Part shown: positions 16,950 to 26,959 of the stretch, in pieces
Layout: each line of letters opens with the position of its first letter
Numbering within the stretch: position 1 is the stretch's first letter
Source of the DNA: Rhodoplanes roseus
GTDB lineage: Bacteria; Pseudomonadota; Alphaproteobacteria; Rhizobiales; Xanthobacteraceae
Length of the DNA: 35,167 nt
Direction of reading: 5' to 3'
Assembly (NCBI RefSeq): GCF_003258865.1
Contig: NZ_NPEX01000034.1
Span: 1-35,167 of the forward strand
Program-made: the position numbers and the translations under genes
Notes under the pieces: model-generated
Told to the model about the DNA's origin: nothing
The model's database searches: none
What the model saw: only the letters and a program-made list of their open reading frames with translations

Positions 16950-17555
16950 ATGGACGACAGGCTCGACGAGCTCGGACAGGCCATCCTGCGCGCGCTGCCC
17001 GGCGCCGTGACGGGCTACACGGTGGCGGTGGGCGAGCTGACCGTCACGGCGGTGGCGGCCGAGATCGTCGCCGTGACGACGCGGCTGCGCGACGACCCGG
17101 CGTTCCGGTTCGTCACCTTCGTGGACGTGACGGCTGTCGACTGGCCGCAGCGCGCCCAGCGGTTCGACGTCGTCTACCACCTGATGTCGCCCTACAAGAA
17201 CTGGCGCGTCCGCATCAAGACCGAGACCGACGAGGCGACGCCGGTGCCGTCGATCATCTCGGTGTTCCCGGGCGCCGACTGGTTCGAGCGCGAGGTGTTC
17301 GATCTCTACGGCGTGGTGTTCGCCGGGCACCCGGACCTGCGGCGCATCCTCACCGACTACGGGTTCGAGGGGCACCCGCTGCGCAAGGACTTCCCGCTCA
17401 CCGGCTTCCTCGAGGTGCGCTGGGACGACGAGCAGAAGCGCGTCGTCTACGAGAAGGTGCAGCTCGGCCAGGAGTTCCGCAACTTCGACTTCCTGTCGCC
17501 CTGGGAAGGCACCGACTACGTGCTGCCCGGCGACGAGAAGGCCAAGGCGGGGTGA
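16950..17555 (+). CDS. nuoC: NADH-quinone oxidoreductase subunit C
   Basis: NuoC (201 residues) is a hydrophilic subunit of the peripheral arm and the 30-kDa homologue. The family signature [20 protein letters not shown], continuing to [19 protein letters not shown], is intact. nuoC and nuoD are separate genes here, not fused as in enterobacteria. It starts 16 bases after nuoB. Unusually, the next gene is not nuoD but a thioesterase-like gene 13 bases downstream. Confidence 0.97.
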   Translation: MDDRLDELGQAILRALPGAVTGYTVAVGELTVTAVAAEIVAVTTRLRDDPAFRFVTFVDVTAVDWPQRAQRFDVVYHLMSPYKNWRVRIKTETDEATPVPSIISVFPGADWFEREVFDLYGVVFAGHPDLRRILTDYGFEGHPLRKDFPLTGFLEVRWDDEQKRVVYEKVQLGQEFRNFDFLSPWEGTDYVLPGDEKAKAG

Positions 17556-17568
17556 GGGCGGTCTGCGC

Positions 17569-18012
17569 ATGAAACCCACCCTGACGCCCGGGCTGACGCA
17601 TCGTCTGGCGTTCGCGATTCCCGCGAGCAAGACGGTGCCGTACCTCTATCCGGAGGCGCCCGAGTTCCAGGCGATGCCGGAGGTGTTCGCGACCGGCTTC
17701 ATGGTGGGGCTGATGGAATGGGCCTGCGTGCAGCTCCTGGCGCCGCATCTCGACGCGGGCGAGGGGAGCCTCGGCACCCATATCGACGTCAGCCACCTGG
17801 CGGCGACGCCCCCCGGCCTGACCGTCACGGTCGAGGCGGAGTGCGTCGCGGTCGACGGCCGCAAGCTCGCCTTCCGGGTCAAGGCGCACGACGGCGTCGA
17901 CCCGATCGGCGAGGGCCGCCACGAGCGCGTGGTGGTCGCATGGGACAAGTTCAATGCCCGCGTGGGCGACAAGGCGGCGCGCGCGGGCGTGACCGCAGAG
18001 GCAGCGACATAA
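17569..18012 (+). CDS. Hotdog thioesterase, fluoroacetyl-CoA thioesterase (FlK)-like
   Basis: This 147-residue single hotdog-fold domain lies between nuoC and nuoD. It resembles the FlK family, whose founding member hydrolyses fluoroacetyl-CoA in Streptomyces. The known FlK catalytic triad (Thr42, Glu50, His76) has exact positional counterparts: T42 in FATGFMVG, E50 in LMEWACV and H76 in DVSHLAATPPG. The block TVPYLYPEAPEFQAMP upstream is typical of bacterial homologues. It lies 13 bases after nuoC and 3 bases before nuoD on the same strand, so it is very likely co-transcribed and translated with complex I. The natural substrate is unknown; most relatives probably act on ordinary short acyl-CoA. 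It is not a complex I subunit in any well-studied bacterium. Confidence 0.85.
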   Translation: MKPTLTPGLTHRLAFAIPASKTVPYLYPEAPEFQAMPEVFATGFMVGLMEWACVQLLAPHLDAGEGSLGTHIDVSHLAATPPGLTVTVEAECVAVDGRKLAFRVKAHDGVDPIGEGRHERVVVAWDKFNARVGDKAARAGVTAEAAT

Positions 18013-18015
18013 GTC

Positions 18016-19206
18016 ATGGCCGAAACCTCCGTCCGCAGCTTCACGATCAACTTCGGGCCGCAGCATCCGTCGGCGCACGGCGTGCTGCGCCTGCTGCTCG
18101 ACCTCGACGGCGAGATCGTCGAGCGCGCCGATCCGCATGTCGGGCTCTTGCATCGCGGCACCGAGAAGCTGATCGAGTACAAGACCTACATGCAGGCGAT
18201 CCCGTATTTCGATCGCCTCGACTACTCCTCGCCGATGTCGCAGGAGCACGTCTTCTGCCTGGCGATCGAGAAGCTGCTCGGCGTGACGGTGCCGCGCCGC
18301 GGCCAGCTCCTGCGGGTGCTGTTCCTCGAGCTGACCCGCATCAAGAACCACATCCTCAACATCACCACGGGCGCGCTCGACATCGGCGCGCTGACGCCGC
18401 CGCTGTGGGGCTTCGAGTTCCGCGAGCAGATCATGGGCTTCTACGAGCGCGCCTCGGGAGCCCGCATGCACGCCAACTATTTCCGGCCCGGCGGCGTGCA
18501 CCAGGACGTGACGCCGAAGCTGCTCGACGACATCGAGGCGTTCTGCGACCCCTGCTTGGCGATGATCGAGGACCTCGACGCGCTGTTGACCGGCAACCGC
18601 ATCTTCAAGCAGCGCATGGTCGACATCGGCATCATGACGCTCGACGAGTGCTGGGGCTGGGGCTATTCGGGGCCGCTGGTGCGAGCCGCCGGCGCCGCCT
18701 GGGACCTCCGTCGGGCGCAGCCCTACGAGTGCTACGACGAGATGGAGTTCGACATCCCGGTCGGCAAGCACGGCGACTGCTACGACCGCTATCTGGTGCG
18801 CATGGAGGAGATGCGGCAATCGATCCGCATCATGCGGCAGTGCCTGGTCAAGCTGCGGCAGCCGGACGGGCAGGGCCCGGTGCTGGCCGAGGACAACAAG
18901 GTGACGCCGCCGCGGCGCGGCGAGATGAAGCGCTCGATGGAAGCGCTGATCCACCACTTCAAGCTCTACACCGAGGGCTTTCACGTGCCCCCCGGCGAGG
19001 TCTACGCCGCCGCCGAGACGCCCAAGGGCGAGCTCGGCGTCTACCTGGTCTCGGACGGCACCAACAAGCCCTACAAGTGCAAGATCCGGGCGACCGGCTT
19101 CGCCCATCTGAGCTCGATCGACTACATCAGCAAGGGGCACATGCTGGCCGACATGACCGCCATCATCGGCTCGCTCGACCTGGTGTTCGGGGAGGTCGAC
19201 CGATGA
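18016..19206 (+). CDS. nuoD: NADH-quinone oxidoreductase subunit D
   Basis: NuoD (396 residues) is the 49-kDa homologue and lines the quinone-binding pocket with NuoB. Family landmarks are the N-terminal [21 protein letters not shown] region (the HPSAHG loop contacts quinone), [14 protein letters not shown], and the C-terminal [20 protein letters not shown] block. Its stop overlaps the start of the following Uma2-family gene (ATGA, 19203-19206), so the two are translationally coupled. Confidence 0.97.
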   Translation: MAETSVRSFTINFGPQHPSAHGVLRLLLDLDGEIVERADPHVGLLHRGTEKLIEYKTYMQAIPYFDRLDYSSPMSQEHVFCLAIEKLLGVTVPRRGQLLRVLFLELTRIKNHILNITTGALDIGALTPPLWGFEFREQIMGFYERASGARMHANYFRPGGVHQDVTPKLLDDIEAFCDPCLAMIEDLDALLTGNRIFKQRMVDIGIMTLDECWGWGYSGPLVRAAGAAWDLRRAQPYECYDEMEFDIPVGKHGDCYDRYLVRMEEMRQSIRIMRQCLVKLRQPDGQGPVLAEDNKVTPPRRGEMKRSMEALIHHFKLYTEGFHVPPGEVYAAAETPKGELGVYLVSDGTNKPYKCKIRATGFAHLSSIDYISKGHMLADMTAIIGSLDLVFGEVDR

Positions 19207-19787
19207 ACGCGCCTCTTCCGTCCGTCTCCATGACCGTGCCGGAGTTCCTGGCCTGGAGCGAGCGGCAGCCCGAGACCGACCGCTACGAGCTGGTCGACGG
19301 GAGGATCCTGCCGATGTCTCCGGAGCGTGCACGGCACAACCTCGTGAAGCTCGCCGTCGCCGTCGCGCTTCTCGACTCGATCAAGCGGGCCGGCGTGTCC
19401 GCCATGGTGTTCACCGACGGCATGGGGATCGCCGTCGGTGAAACGACCGTCAGGGAGCCGGACGCCTCTGTTCAACTTGGCGACGGCATCGATCTCGAAA
19501 CGAAGCTCCTGCCGGCGCCCTTGATCGTGGTCGAAGTCGTATCGCCGTCGAGCGAGCACGACGATGTCGCAACGAAGCTTCTGGACTACTTCAAGGTCGA
19601 GAGCGTTCGGCACTATCTCATCGTGTTGCCGATGAAATGCGCGGTCATCCATCACCGTCGTAACGATCAAGGCACCATCGACACCCGCATCGTACGCGAG
19701 GGCGACATCGTGCTCGATCCGCCCGGACTCACGGTCGCGGTCGCGTCACTGCTCGGCCCGGCTGCGGCTGCGAAGGAGATCCACTAG
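19203..19787 (+). CDS. Uma2-family (DUF820) putative endonuclease
   Basis: This 194-residue protein of the Uma2 family has the restriction-endonuclease-like fold. The expected order of family residues is present: E29 in [11 protein letters not shown]87 in REPDASVQ, E111 in [14 protein letters not shown], and K125 in VATKLLDYF. Activity of the family is inferred from the fold, and biological roles are largely unknown. The gene starts inside the nuoD stop codon and ends directly against the nuoE start codon, so it is embedded without spacer in the complex I operon. Its middle part has lower GC than the nuo genes, suggesting acquisition by transfer. No partner gene is evident. Confidence 0.85.
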   Translation: MNAPLPSVSMTVPEFLAWSERQPETDRYELVDGRILPMSPERARHNLVKLAVAVALLDSIKRAGVSAMVFTDGMGIAVGETTVREPDASVQLGDGIDLETKLLPAPLIVVEVVSPSSEHDDVATKLLDYFKVESVRHYLIVLPMKCAVIHHRRNDQGTIDTRIVREGDIVLDPPGLTVAVASLLGPAAAAKEIH

Positions 19788-20539
19788 ATGGCCGTCCGTC
19801 GTCTCGCGCCCGCCGAGCAGCAGCCCGAGAGCTTCGCCTTCACCGAGGCGAATCTCGACTGGGCAAAGGGTCAGATCGCCAAGTATCCCGAAGGCCGGCA
19901 GGCCTCCGCCGTGATCCCGCTGCTGTGGCGGGCGCAGGAGCAGGCCGGCGGCTGGGTGCCGCAGAAGGCGATCGAGCACGTCGCCACGCTGCTCGGCATG
20001 CCGACCATCCGGGTGCTGGAGGTCGCGACCTTCTACACGATGTTCAATCTCGAGCCGGTCGGCCGCCACCACGTCCAGCTCTGCGGCACCACGCCCTGCG
20101 TGCTGCGCGGCGCCGACGCGCTCAAGAAGGTCTGCCACGAGAAGATCGGCCACGAGCACCACGTCACGGCGGACGGCGCGCTGTCGTGGATCGAGGTCGA
20201 GTGCCTGGGCGCCTGCGTCAACGCCCCCATGGCCCAGATCAACTACGACTACTACGAGGATCTGACGCCGGAGAATTTCGCCAAGCTCCTCGACGACCTG
20301 GCGGCGGGACGGCCGGTGAAGACCGGGCCGCAGATCGACCGGCAGTTCTCGGCCCCGGTCGGCGGACCGACGACGCTCACCGGCGAGATCGGCACCGGCG
20401 CCCCGGCCTCCGCGAAGGAGCCGGCGCTCGCCGATGCCGACGCCAAGCGGCCCGGCGAGGCCGCCAATGTGCGTGACGAAGCCGCTCCCAAATCGCCGGC
20501 CAAGGACGGATCCAAGGGCCGCAAGAGCACCAGGCGGGA

Positions 20540-20543
<4 letters not shown>
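19788..20543 (+). CDS. nuoE: NADH-quinone oxidoreductase subunit E
   Basis: NuoE (251 residues) belongs to the NADH-dehydrogenase module and carries the 2Fe-2S cluster N1a. The ligands are C99 and C104 (LCGTTPC) and C139 and C143 (ECLGAC). The thioredoxin-like core ends near residue 175. It is followed by an Ala/Pro/Lys-rich, probably disordered tail of about 75 residues, absent from the 166-residue E. coli protein. The start codon directly follows the stop of the Uma2 gene, and the stop overlaps the start of nuoF. Confidence 0.96.
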
Positions 20544-21865
<1,322 letters not shown>

Positions 21866-21897
21866 ATCGAGAACGAAGGGGCAGCCCAGCACTCAAG

Positions 21898-21971
21898 CGT
21901 CATGCCCGGACCCGATCCGGGCATCCATCACACGAAGACGATGGATCGCCGGGTCGAGCCCGGCGATGACG
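21898..21971. repeat. 74-bp palindromic intergenic repeat between nuoF and nuoG
   Basis: The outer arms CGTCAT (21898-21903) and ATGACG (21966-21971) are perfectly complementary. Inside are a left hairpin GCCCGGA-5nt-TCCGGGC (21904-21922), a right hairpin CGCCGGG-5nt-CCCGGCG (21947-21965), and a central stem ATCCAT (21923-21928) with ATGGAT (21941-21946). The RNA would form a cross-shaped structure. The sequence resembles dispersed palindromic elements common in Bradyrhizobium-type genomes (from memory). Confidence 0.75.
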
Positions 21972-22008
21972 AAGGAGAAGGTGGCGGTCGAGCAGGAACG
22001 AACGTGAG

Positions 22009-24090
22009 ATGACCAAGCTCATCGTCGACGGCATCGAAGTGGACGTCCCGGCCGAATACACGCTGTTGCAGGCGTGCGAGGCGGCGGGCGCCGAGATTCC
22101 GCGCTTCTGCTTCCACGAGCGCCTGTCGATCGCCGGCAATTGCCGCATGTGCCTGGTCGAGCTGAAGGGCTCGCCCAAGCCGGTGGCGAGCTGCGCCTGG
22201 GGCGTGCGCGACTGCCGGCCCGGCCCCAACGGCGAGCCGCCGCAGGTCGTCACCAAGTCGCCGATGGTCAAGAAGGCGCGCGAGGGGGTGATGGAGTTCC
22301 TCCTCATCAACCACCCGCTCGACTGCCCGATCTGCGACCAGGGCGGCGAATGCGACCTGCAGGACCAGGCGATGGCCTACGGGGTCGACTCGTCGCGGTT
22401 CCAGGAGAACAAGCGCGCCGTCGAGGACAAGTATCTCGGCGCCCTGGTGAAGACCTCGATGAACCGGTGCATCCAGTGCACCCGCTGCGTGCGCTTCGCC
22501 ACCGAGGTCGCCGGCGTGCCGGAGCTCGGCGCCATCGGGCGCGGCGAGGACATGGAGATCACCACCTATCTGGAGCAGGCGCTGACCTCGGAGCTGCAGG
22601 GCAACGTGGTCGATCTCTGCCCCGTGGGTGCGCTGACCTCGAAGCCCTATGCGTTCACGGCGCGCCCCTGGGAGCTGTCGAAGACCCAGTCGGTCGACGT
22701 GATGGACGCGGTCGGCTCGGCCATCCGGGTCGACTCGCGCGGCCGCGAGGTGCTGCGCATCCTGCCGCGGCTGAACGAGGACGTGAACGAGGAGTGGATC
22801 TCCGACAAGACCCGCCACGTCGTGGACGGGCTGCGGGTCCAGCGCCTCGACCGTCCCTATGTGCGCGAGAACGGCCGCCTCCGGCCGGCGAGCTGGGGCG
22901 AGGCGTTCAAGGCGATCGCCGCCAAGATCGACACCACGGGTCCGGGCCGCATCGGCGCCATCGCGGGCGATCTCGCCAGCGTCGAGGAGATGTTCGCCCT
23001 CAAGGAGCTCCTGTCCGGGCTCGGCTCGAAGAGCATCGACTGCCGGCAGGACGGCTCGGCGCTCGATCCGGCGCAGGGGCGCGGCACCTATCTGTTCAAT
23101 CCGACCATCGCCGGGATCGAGAAGGCGGACGCCCTCGTCATCGTCGGCGCCGATCCGCGCCGCGAGGCGGCCGTGCTCAACGCCCGCATCCGCAAGCGCT
23201 GGCGCCAGGGCCCGTTCCCGGTCGGCGTGATCGGGCCGCGGGTCGGGCTCACCTATCCGTACCACTACATCGGCGCCGGGCCCGACTCGCTCGCCGACCT
23301 CGCCGCCGGCAAGGGCGACTTCGCCGGCCTGCTGAGCGCGGCCGAGCGTCCGCTCGTGCTGCTCGGCAGCGGTGCGACGACCCGGGCCGACGGCGCCGCC
23401 GTCGCGTCGCTCGCCGCCAAGGCGGCCGTCGCGGTCGGTGCCGTGACGGACGGCTGGAACGGCTTCGCCGTGCTGCACACCGCGGCGTCGCGGGTCGGCG
23501 GCCTCGACATCGGCTTCGTGCCGGGGCAGGGCGGCCTCACCGCGTCCGAGATGGCGGCCTTCGGCACGCTCGACGTGCTGTTCCTGCTCGGCGCCGACGA
23601 GATCGAGGTCGCGGCCGAGACCTTCGTGGTCTACATCGGCACCCACGGCGACCGCGGGGCGCACCGGGCCGACGTGATCCTGCCGGGCGCCGCCTACACG
23701 GAAAAGTCCGGCCTCTGGGTGAACACCGAGGGCCGCCCGCAGATGGGCCTGCGCGCCGCCTTCCCGCCCGGCGACGCCCGCGAGGACTGGGCGATCCTTC
23801 GCGCCCTGTCCGACGTGCTCGGCCGCAAGCTGCCCTACGACAGCCTGGCGGCATTACGCGCGACCCTGTTCAGGGCGCATCCGCACCTGCAGCGGATCGA
23901 CCGCCTGGAGCCGGCCAGCGCCGACGACGTGCAGCGCCTCGCCTCGCGCGGCGGGGCGGTCGAGTCGGCGCCCTTCGCCTCGACGATCACGGATTTCTAT
24001 CTCACCAACCCGATCGCCCGCGCGTCCGCCGTCATGGCCGAGTGCTCCGCACTCGCCCAGGGCGCCGAGGCGCTGCGCGCCGCGGAGTAG
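22009..24090 (+). CDS. nuoG: NADH-quinone oxidoreductase subunit G
   Basis: NuoG (693 residues) is the largest peripheral-arm subunit. Its N-terminal ferredoxin-like domain carries the 2Fe-2S cluster N1b (C34, C45, C48, C62). The block HPLDCPICDQGGECDLQD holds the His/Cys-ligated cluster N5, and CIQCTRC with a later Cys holds N4. The remainder is a molybdopterin-oxidoreductase-like domain without cofactor function. The length is normal for alphaproteobacteria. The start at 22009 follows the repeat element. Confidence 0.97.
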   Translation: MTKLIVDGIEVDVPAEYTLLQACEAAGAEIPRFCFHERLSIAGNCRMCLVELKGSPKPVASCAWGVRDCRPGPNGEPPQVVTKSPMVKKAREGVMEFLLINHPLDCPICDQGGECDLQDQAMAYGVDSSRFQENKRAVEDKYLGALVKTSMNRCIQCTRCVRFATEVAGVPELGAIGRGEDMEITTYLEQALTSELQGNVVDLCPVGALTSKPYAFTARPWELSKTQSVDVMDAVGSAIRVDSRGREVLRILPRLNEDVNEEWISDKTRHVVDGLRVQRLDRPYVRENGRLRPASWGEAFKAIAAKIDTTGPGRIGAIAGDLASVEEMFALKELLSGLGSKSIDCRQDGSALDPAQGRGTYLFNPTIAGIEKADALVIVGADPRREAAVLNARIRKRWRQGPFPVGVIGPRVGLTYPYHYIGAGPDSLADLAAGKGDFAGLLSAAERPLVLLGSGATTRADGAAVASLAAKAAVAVGAVTDGWNGFAVLHTAASRVGGLDIGFVPGQGGLTASEMAAFGTLDVLFLLGADEIEVAAETFVVYIGTHGDRGAHRADVILPGAAYTEKSGLWVNTEGRPQMGLRAAFPPGDAREDWAILRALSDVLGRKLPYDSLAALRATLFRAHPHLQRIDRLEPASADDVQRLASRGGAVESAPFASTITDFYLTNPIARASAVMAECSALAQGAEALRAAE

Positions 24091-24096
24091 CCCCCG

Positions 24097-25122
24097 ATGG
24101 CCGAGCTGTGGACCAACTATCTCTGGCCGCTGCTGTTGATCGTGATTCACAGCTTCGCGCTGCTCGCGGTGCTGCTGATCGTGATCGCCTACATCCTGTA
24201 CGCCGACCGCAAGATCTGGGCGGCCGTTCAGATCCGGCGCGGCCCCAACGTGGTCGGCCCGTGGGGGCTGCTGCAGTCCTTCGCGGACATGATGAAGTTC
24301 GCCCTCAAGGAGCCGATCATCCCGGACGGCGCCAACAAGGGCCTGTTCATCCTGGCGCCGATCGTCACCTGCGTGCTCGGGCTCTCCGCCTGGGCCGTGA
24401 TCCCGGTGGCCGAGGGCTGGGCCGTGGCCGACATCAATGTCGGCATCCTCTACATCTTCGCGATCTCGTCGCTCGGCGTGTACGGCATCATCATGGCCGG
24501 CTGGGCGTCGAACTCGAAATACGCCTTCCTGTCGTCGCTGCGCTCCGCCGCCCAGATGGTGTCCTACGAGGTCTCGATCGGCTTCGTCATCATCACGGTG
24601 CTGCTGTGCGTCGGCTCGCTGAACCTGACCGCCATCGTCAAGGCGCAGGACGGTCCGTACGGCCTGCTCGGCTGGTACTGGCTGCCGCTGTTCCCGATGT
24701 TCATCATCTTCTTCGTCTCGGCGCTGGCCGAGACCAACCGGCCGCCCTTCGACCTGGTCGAGGCCGAGTCCGAGCTGGTCGCCGGCTACATGGTGGAATA
24801 CGGCTCGACGCCCTACGTCCTGTTCATGCTGGGCGAGTACGTGGCGATCACCACCATGTGCGCCCTGACCACCATCCTGTTCCTGGGCGGCTGGCTGTCG
24901 CCGATCCCGTTCGCGCCGTTCACCTGGGTGCCCGGGGTGATCTGGTTCACCCTGAAGGTGGTGTTCGTCTTCTTCATGTTCGCCCTGGTGAAGGCGTTCG
25001 TGCCGCGCTACCGCTACGATCAGCTCATGCGGCTCGGCTGGAAGGTGTTCCTGCCGATCTCGCTGGTGATGGTGGTGATCGTCGCGGGCGTGCTGCAATA
25101 CACCGGGCTGGCGGCGAAGTGA
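24097..25122 (+). CDS. nuoH: NADH-quinone oxidoreductase subunit H
   Basis: NuoH (341 residues) is a membrane subunit with about eight helices that joins the peripheral arm to the proton-pumping arm and forms the quinone channel. The conserved segments [20 protein letters not shown] and [20 protein letters not shown], with the acidic residues of the E-channel, are intact. It begins 6 bases after nuoG. Confidence 0.97.
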   Translation: MAELWTNYLWPLLLIVIHSFALLAVLLIVIAYILYADRKIWAAVQIRRGPNVVGPWGLLQSFADMMKFALKEPIIPDGANKGLFILAPIVTCVLGLSAWAVIPVAEGWAVADINVGILYIFAISSLGVYGIIMAGWASNSKYAFLSSLRSAAQMVSYEVSIGFVIITVLLCVGSLNLTAIVKAQDGPYGLLGWYWLPLFPMFIIFFVSALAETNRPPFDLVEAESELVAGYMVEYGSTPYVLFMLGEYVAITTMCALTTILFLGGWLSPIPFAPFTWVPGVIWFTLKVVFVFFMFALVKAFVPRYRYDQLMRLGWKVFLPISLVMVVIVAGVLQYTGLAAK

Positions 25123-25132
25123 GGATCCCCCG

Positions 25133-25621
25133 ATGAGGTTAGATCAGGCCGCGAAGCAGCTGTTCCTGTGGGAGTTCGTGCAGGCCATCGGCCTGTCGAT
25201 GCGGTATTTCTTCAAGCCGAAGCCGACCATCAACTACCCGTTCGAGAAGAACCCGATTTCGCCCCGCTTCCGCGGCGAGCACGTGCTGCGCCGCTATCCG
25301 AACGGCGAGGAGCGCTGCATCGCCTGCAAGCTGTGCGAGGCGATCTGTCCGGCCCAGGCGATCACCATCGAGGCGGGCCCGCGCCGCAACGACGGCACCC
25401 GGCGCACCACCCGCTACGACATCGACATGGTGAAGTGCATCTACTGCGGCTACTGCCAGGAGGCCTGCCCGGTGGACGCCATCGTCGAGGGCCCGAACTT
25501 CGAGTTCGCGACCGAGACCCGCGAGGAGCTCTACTACGACAAGGAGCGCCTGCTCGCCAACGGCGACCGCTGGGAACGCGAGGTCGCCCAGTCCATCGCC
25601 CTCGACGCGCCGTACCGGTGA
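25133..25621 (+). CDS. nuoI: NADH-quinone oxidoreductase subunit I
   Basis: NuoI (162 residues) is an 8Fe-8S ferredoxin-type subunit carrying clusters N6a and N6b, which connect the NADH module to cluster N2. The two cysteine sets are C62, C65, C68, C72 ([12 protein letters not shown]) and C102, C105, C108, C112 ([12 protein letters not shown]). An N-terminal amphipathic part (about 1-30) contacts the membrane arm. A 235-base spacer containing a repeat element follows before nuoJ. Confidence 0.97.
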   Translation: MRLDQAAKQLFLWEFVQAIGLSMRYFFKPKPTINYPFEKNPISPRFRGEHVLRRYPNGEERCIACKLCEAICPAQAITIEAGPRRNDGTRRTTRYDIDMVKCIYCGYCQEACPVDAIVEGPNFEFATETREELYYDKERLLANGDRWEREVAQSIALDAPYR

Positions 25622-25685
25622 GCGGGATGGACACGTTCGTCATCACCTTTGGTCCGGTTGGTGCGACGGACCTCTCCCCGTCGTT

Positions 25686-25786
25686 CCCTCCCCCCTTGTG
25701 GGGGAGGGACACGGAGAGGGGTGAGCCGCGTGCACCTGCATTCGTGACTACCCCCCACCCCAACCCTCCCCCACAAGGGGAGAGGG
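25686..25786. repeat. Inverted 23-bp C/G-run repeats between nuoI and nuoJ
   Basis: Two 23-bp units (25686-25708 and 25764-25786) are inverted copies differing at one position. Each is itself nearly self-complementary: a C-rich half and a G-rich half flank TTGTG or CACAA, for example CTTGTGGGGGAGGG. A further pair, CCTCTCC (25671-25677) and GGAGAGG (25713-25719), flanks the first unit. This type of CCCTCCCC/GGGGAGGG element is frequent between genes of Rhizobiales (from memory). Confidence 0.7.
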
Positions 25787-25856
25787 AGCCCGCCGTGCTC
25801 GCGGCGGGCCGCATGCCTCTTGCGAATTTCGCGTGCCCCACCACAAGGGCGACCCC

Positions 25857-26462
25857 ATGATCCCCGCGCTGTTCTTCTACCTGTTCGCCGGCATCTGCGT
25901 GGCGTCCGCCGTGATGGTGGTGGCGTCGCGCAACCCGGTGCATTCGGTGCTGTTCCTGATCCTGGCCTTCGTCAACGCGGCCGGCCTGTTCGTTCTGATG
26001 GGCGCCGAGTTCCTGGCCATGATCCTGGTCGTCGTCTATGTCGGCGCCGTCGCGGTGCTGTTCCTGTTCGTGGTGATGATGCTCGACGTCGACTTCGCCG
26101 AGCTGCGTCGCGGCTTCGACAACTACATGCCGATCGGCGCCCTGATCGGCGTCGTGCTGCTGGTCGAGCTCCTGATGGTGGTCGGCGCCTGGGTGATCGG
26201 TTCGGGCCTGCCGCGCACCGCGGTCGCGCCGATCCCGACCGGGGTCACCAATGCGCAGGCGCTCGGCCTCGTGCTCTACACCCGCTACGTCTACTTCTTC
26301 CAGGCGGCCGGCCTCGTCCTCCTGGTCTCGATGCTCGGCGCCATCGTGCTCACGCTCCGCCACAAGCCGGGCGTCAAGCGGCAGTCGATCCCGGACCAGC
26401 TGATGCGCCGGAAGGAAGCCATCATCACCCTGGTCGACGTCAAGCCGGGGCAGGGGCTGTGA
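25857..26462 (+). CDS. nuoJ: NADH-quinone oxidoreductase subunit J
   Basis: NuoJ (201 residues) is a membrane subunit of complex I with about five helices, one of which in the family carries the pi-bulge near the E-channel. The conserved [20 protein letters not shown] segment is present. The ATG at 25857 is preceded by AAGGGCGA and begins [11 protein letters not shown]; upstream in-frame GTG codons lie in the repeat-derived spacer and are unlikely starts. Another repeat element follows before nuoK. Confidence 0.96.
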   Translation: MIPALFFYLFAGICVASAVMVVASRNPVHSVLFLILAFVNAAGLFVLMGAEFLAMILVVVYVGAVAVLFLFVVMMLDVDFAELRRGFDNYMPIGALIGVVLLVELLMVVGAWVIGSGLPRTAVAPIPTGVTNAQALGLVLYTRYVYFFQAAGLVLLVSMLGAIVLTLRHKPGVKRQSIPDQLMRRKEAIITLVDVKPGQGL

Positions 26463-26499
26463 GGGCATCGTGATGTCGATTTCGGAGCCACAGGGTCCC

Positions 26500-26600
26500 G
26501 TCGTTCCGGGGCGCCGCGCAGCGGCGAGCCTGGAATCCATCTCCACGGACCGGGGTCATGGGTCCCGGGCTCGCGGCTCACGGCCGCGCCCCGGGACGAC
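26500..26600. repeat. 101-bp inverted repeat between nuoJ and nuoK
   Basis: The outer arms GTCGTTCCGGGGCGC (26500-26514) and GCGCCCCGGGACGAC (26586-26600) are complementary at 14 of 15 positions. An inner imperfect pair, GCCTGGAATCCAT (26528-26540) and ATGGGTCCCGGGC (26559-26571), extends the structure. It differs in sequence from the other two elements in this operon, though its layout resembles the nuoF/G element. Confidence 0.72.
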
Positions 26601-26642
26601 CGAGACGCGGGGCACGGCCCGATCGTGGACGAGGAGCGAACG

Positions 26643-26951
26643 ATGACCATCGGCCTCGGCCATTACCTCGCGGTCGCCGCGATCCTGTTCACCATCGGGA
26701 TCTTCGGCATCTTCCTGAACCGCAAGAACGTCATCATCATCCTGATGTCGGTCGAGCTGATCCTGCTCGCCGTCAACATCAACATGGTGGCCTTCTCGAC
26801 CCACATGGGTGACCTGGTCGGGCAGGTGTTCGCCCTGATCATCCTCACGGTGGCGGCCGCCGAGGCGGCCATCGGGCTCGCCATCCTGGTCGTCTTCTTC
26901 CGCAACCGCGGCTCGATCGCGGTGGAAGACATCAACCTCATGAAGGGCTGA
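26643..26951 (+). CDS. nuoK: NADH-quinone oxidoreductase subunit K
   Basis: NuoK (102 residues) is a three-helix membrane subunit homologous to ND4L and MrpC. The conserved intramembrane glutamates lie in [17 protein letters not shown] and [11 protein letters not shown]. The start at 26643 follows GAGGAGCG. An upstream in-frame ATG at 26625 would add six residues that are not typical of the family. nuoL follows after 8 bases. Confidence 0.97.
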   Translation: MTIGLGHYLAVAAILFTIGIFGIFLNRKNVIIILMSVELILLAVNINMVAFSTHMGDLVGQVFALIILTVAAAEAAIGLAILVVFFRNRGSIAVEDINLMKG

Positions 26952-26959
26952 GCGGCGCG

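Noticed and set aside
22074-25136. Long plus-strand frame spanning nuoG and nuoH
   Set aside because: It is an out-of-frame reading of the two nuo genes with an Arg-rich product and no motif.
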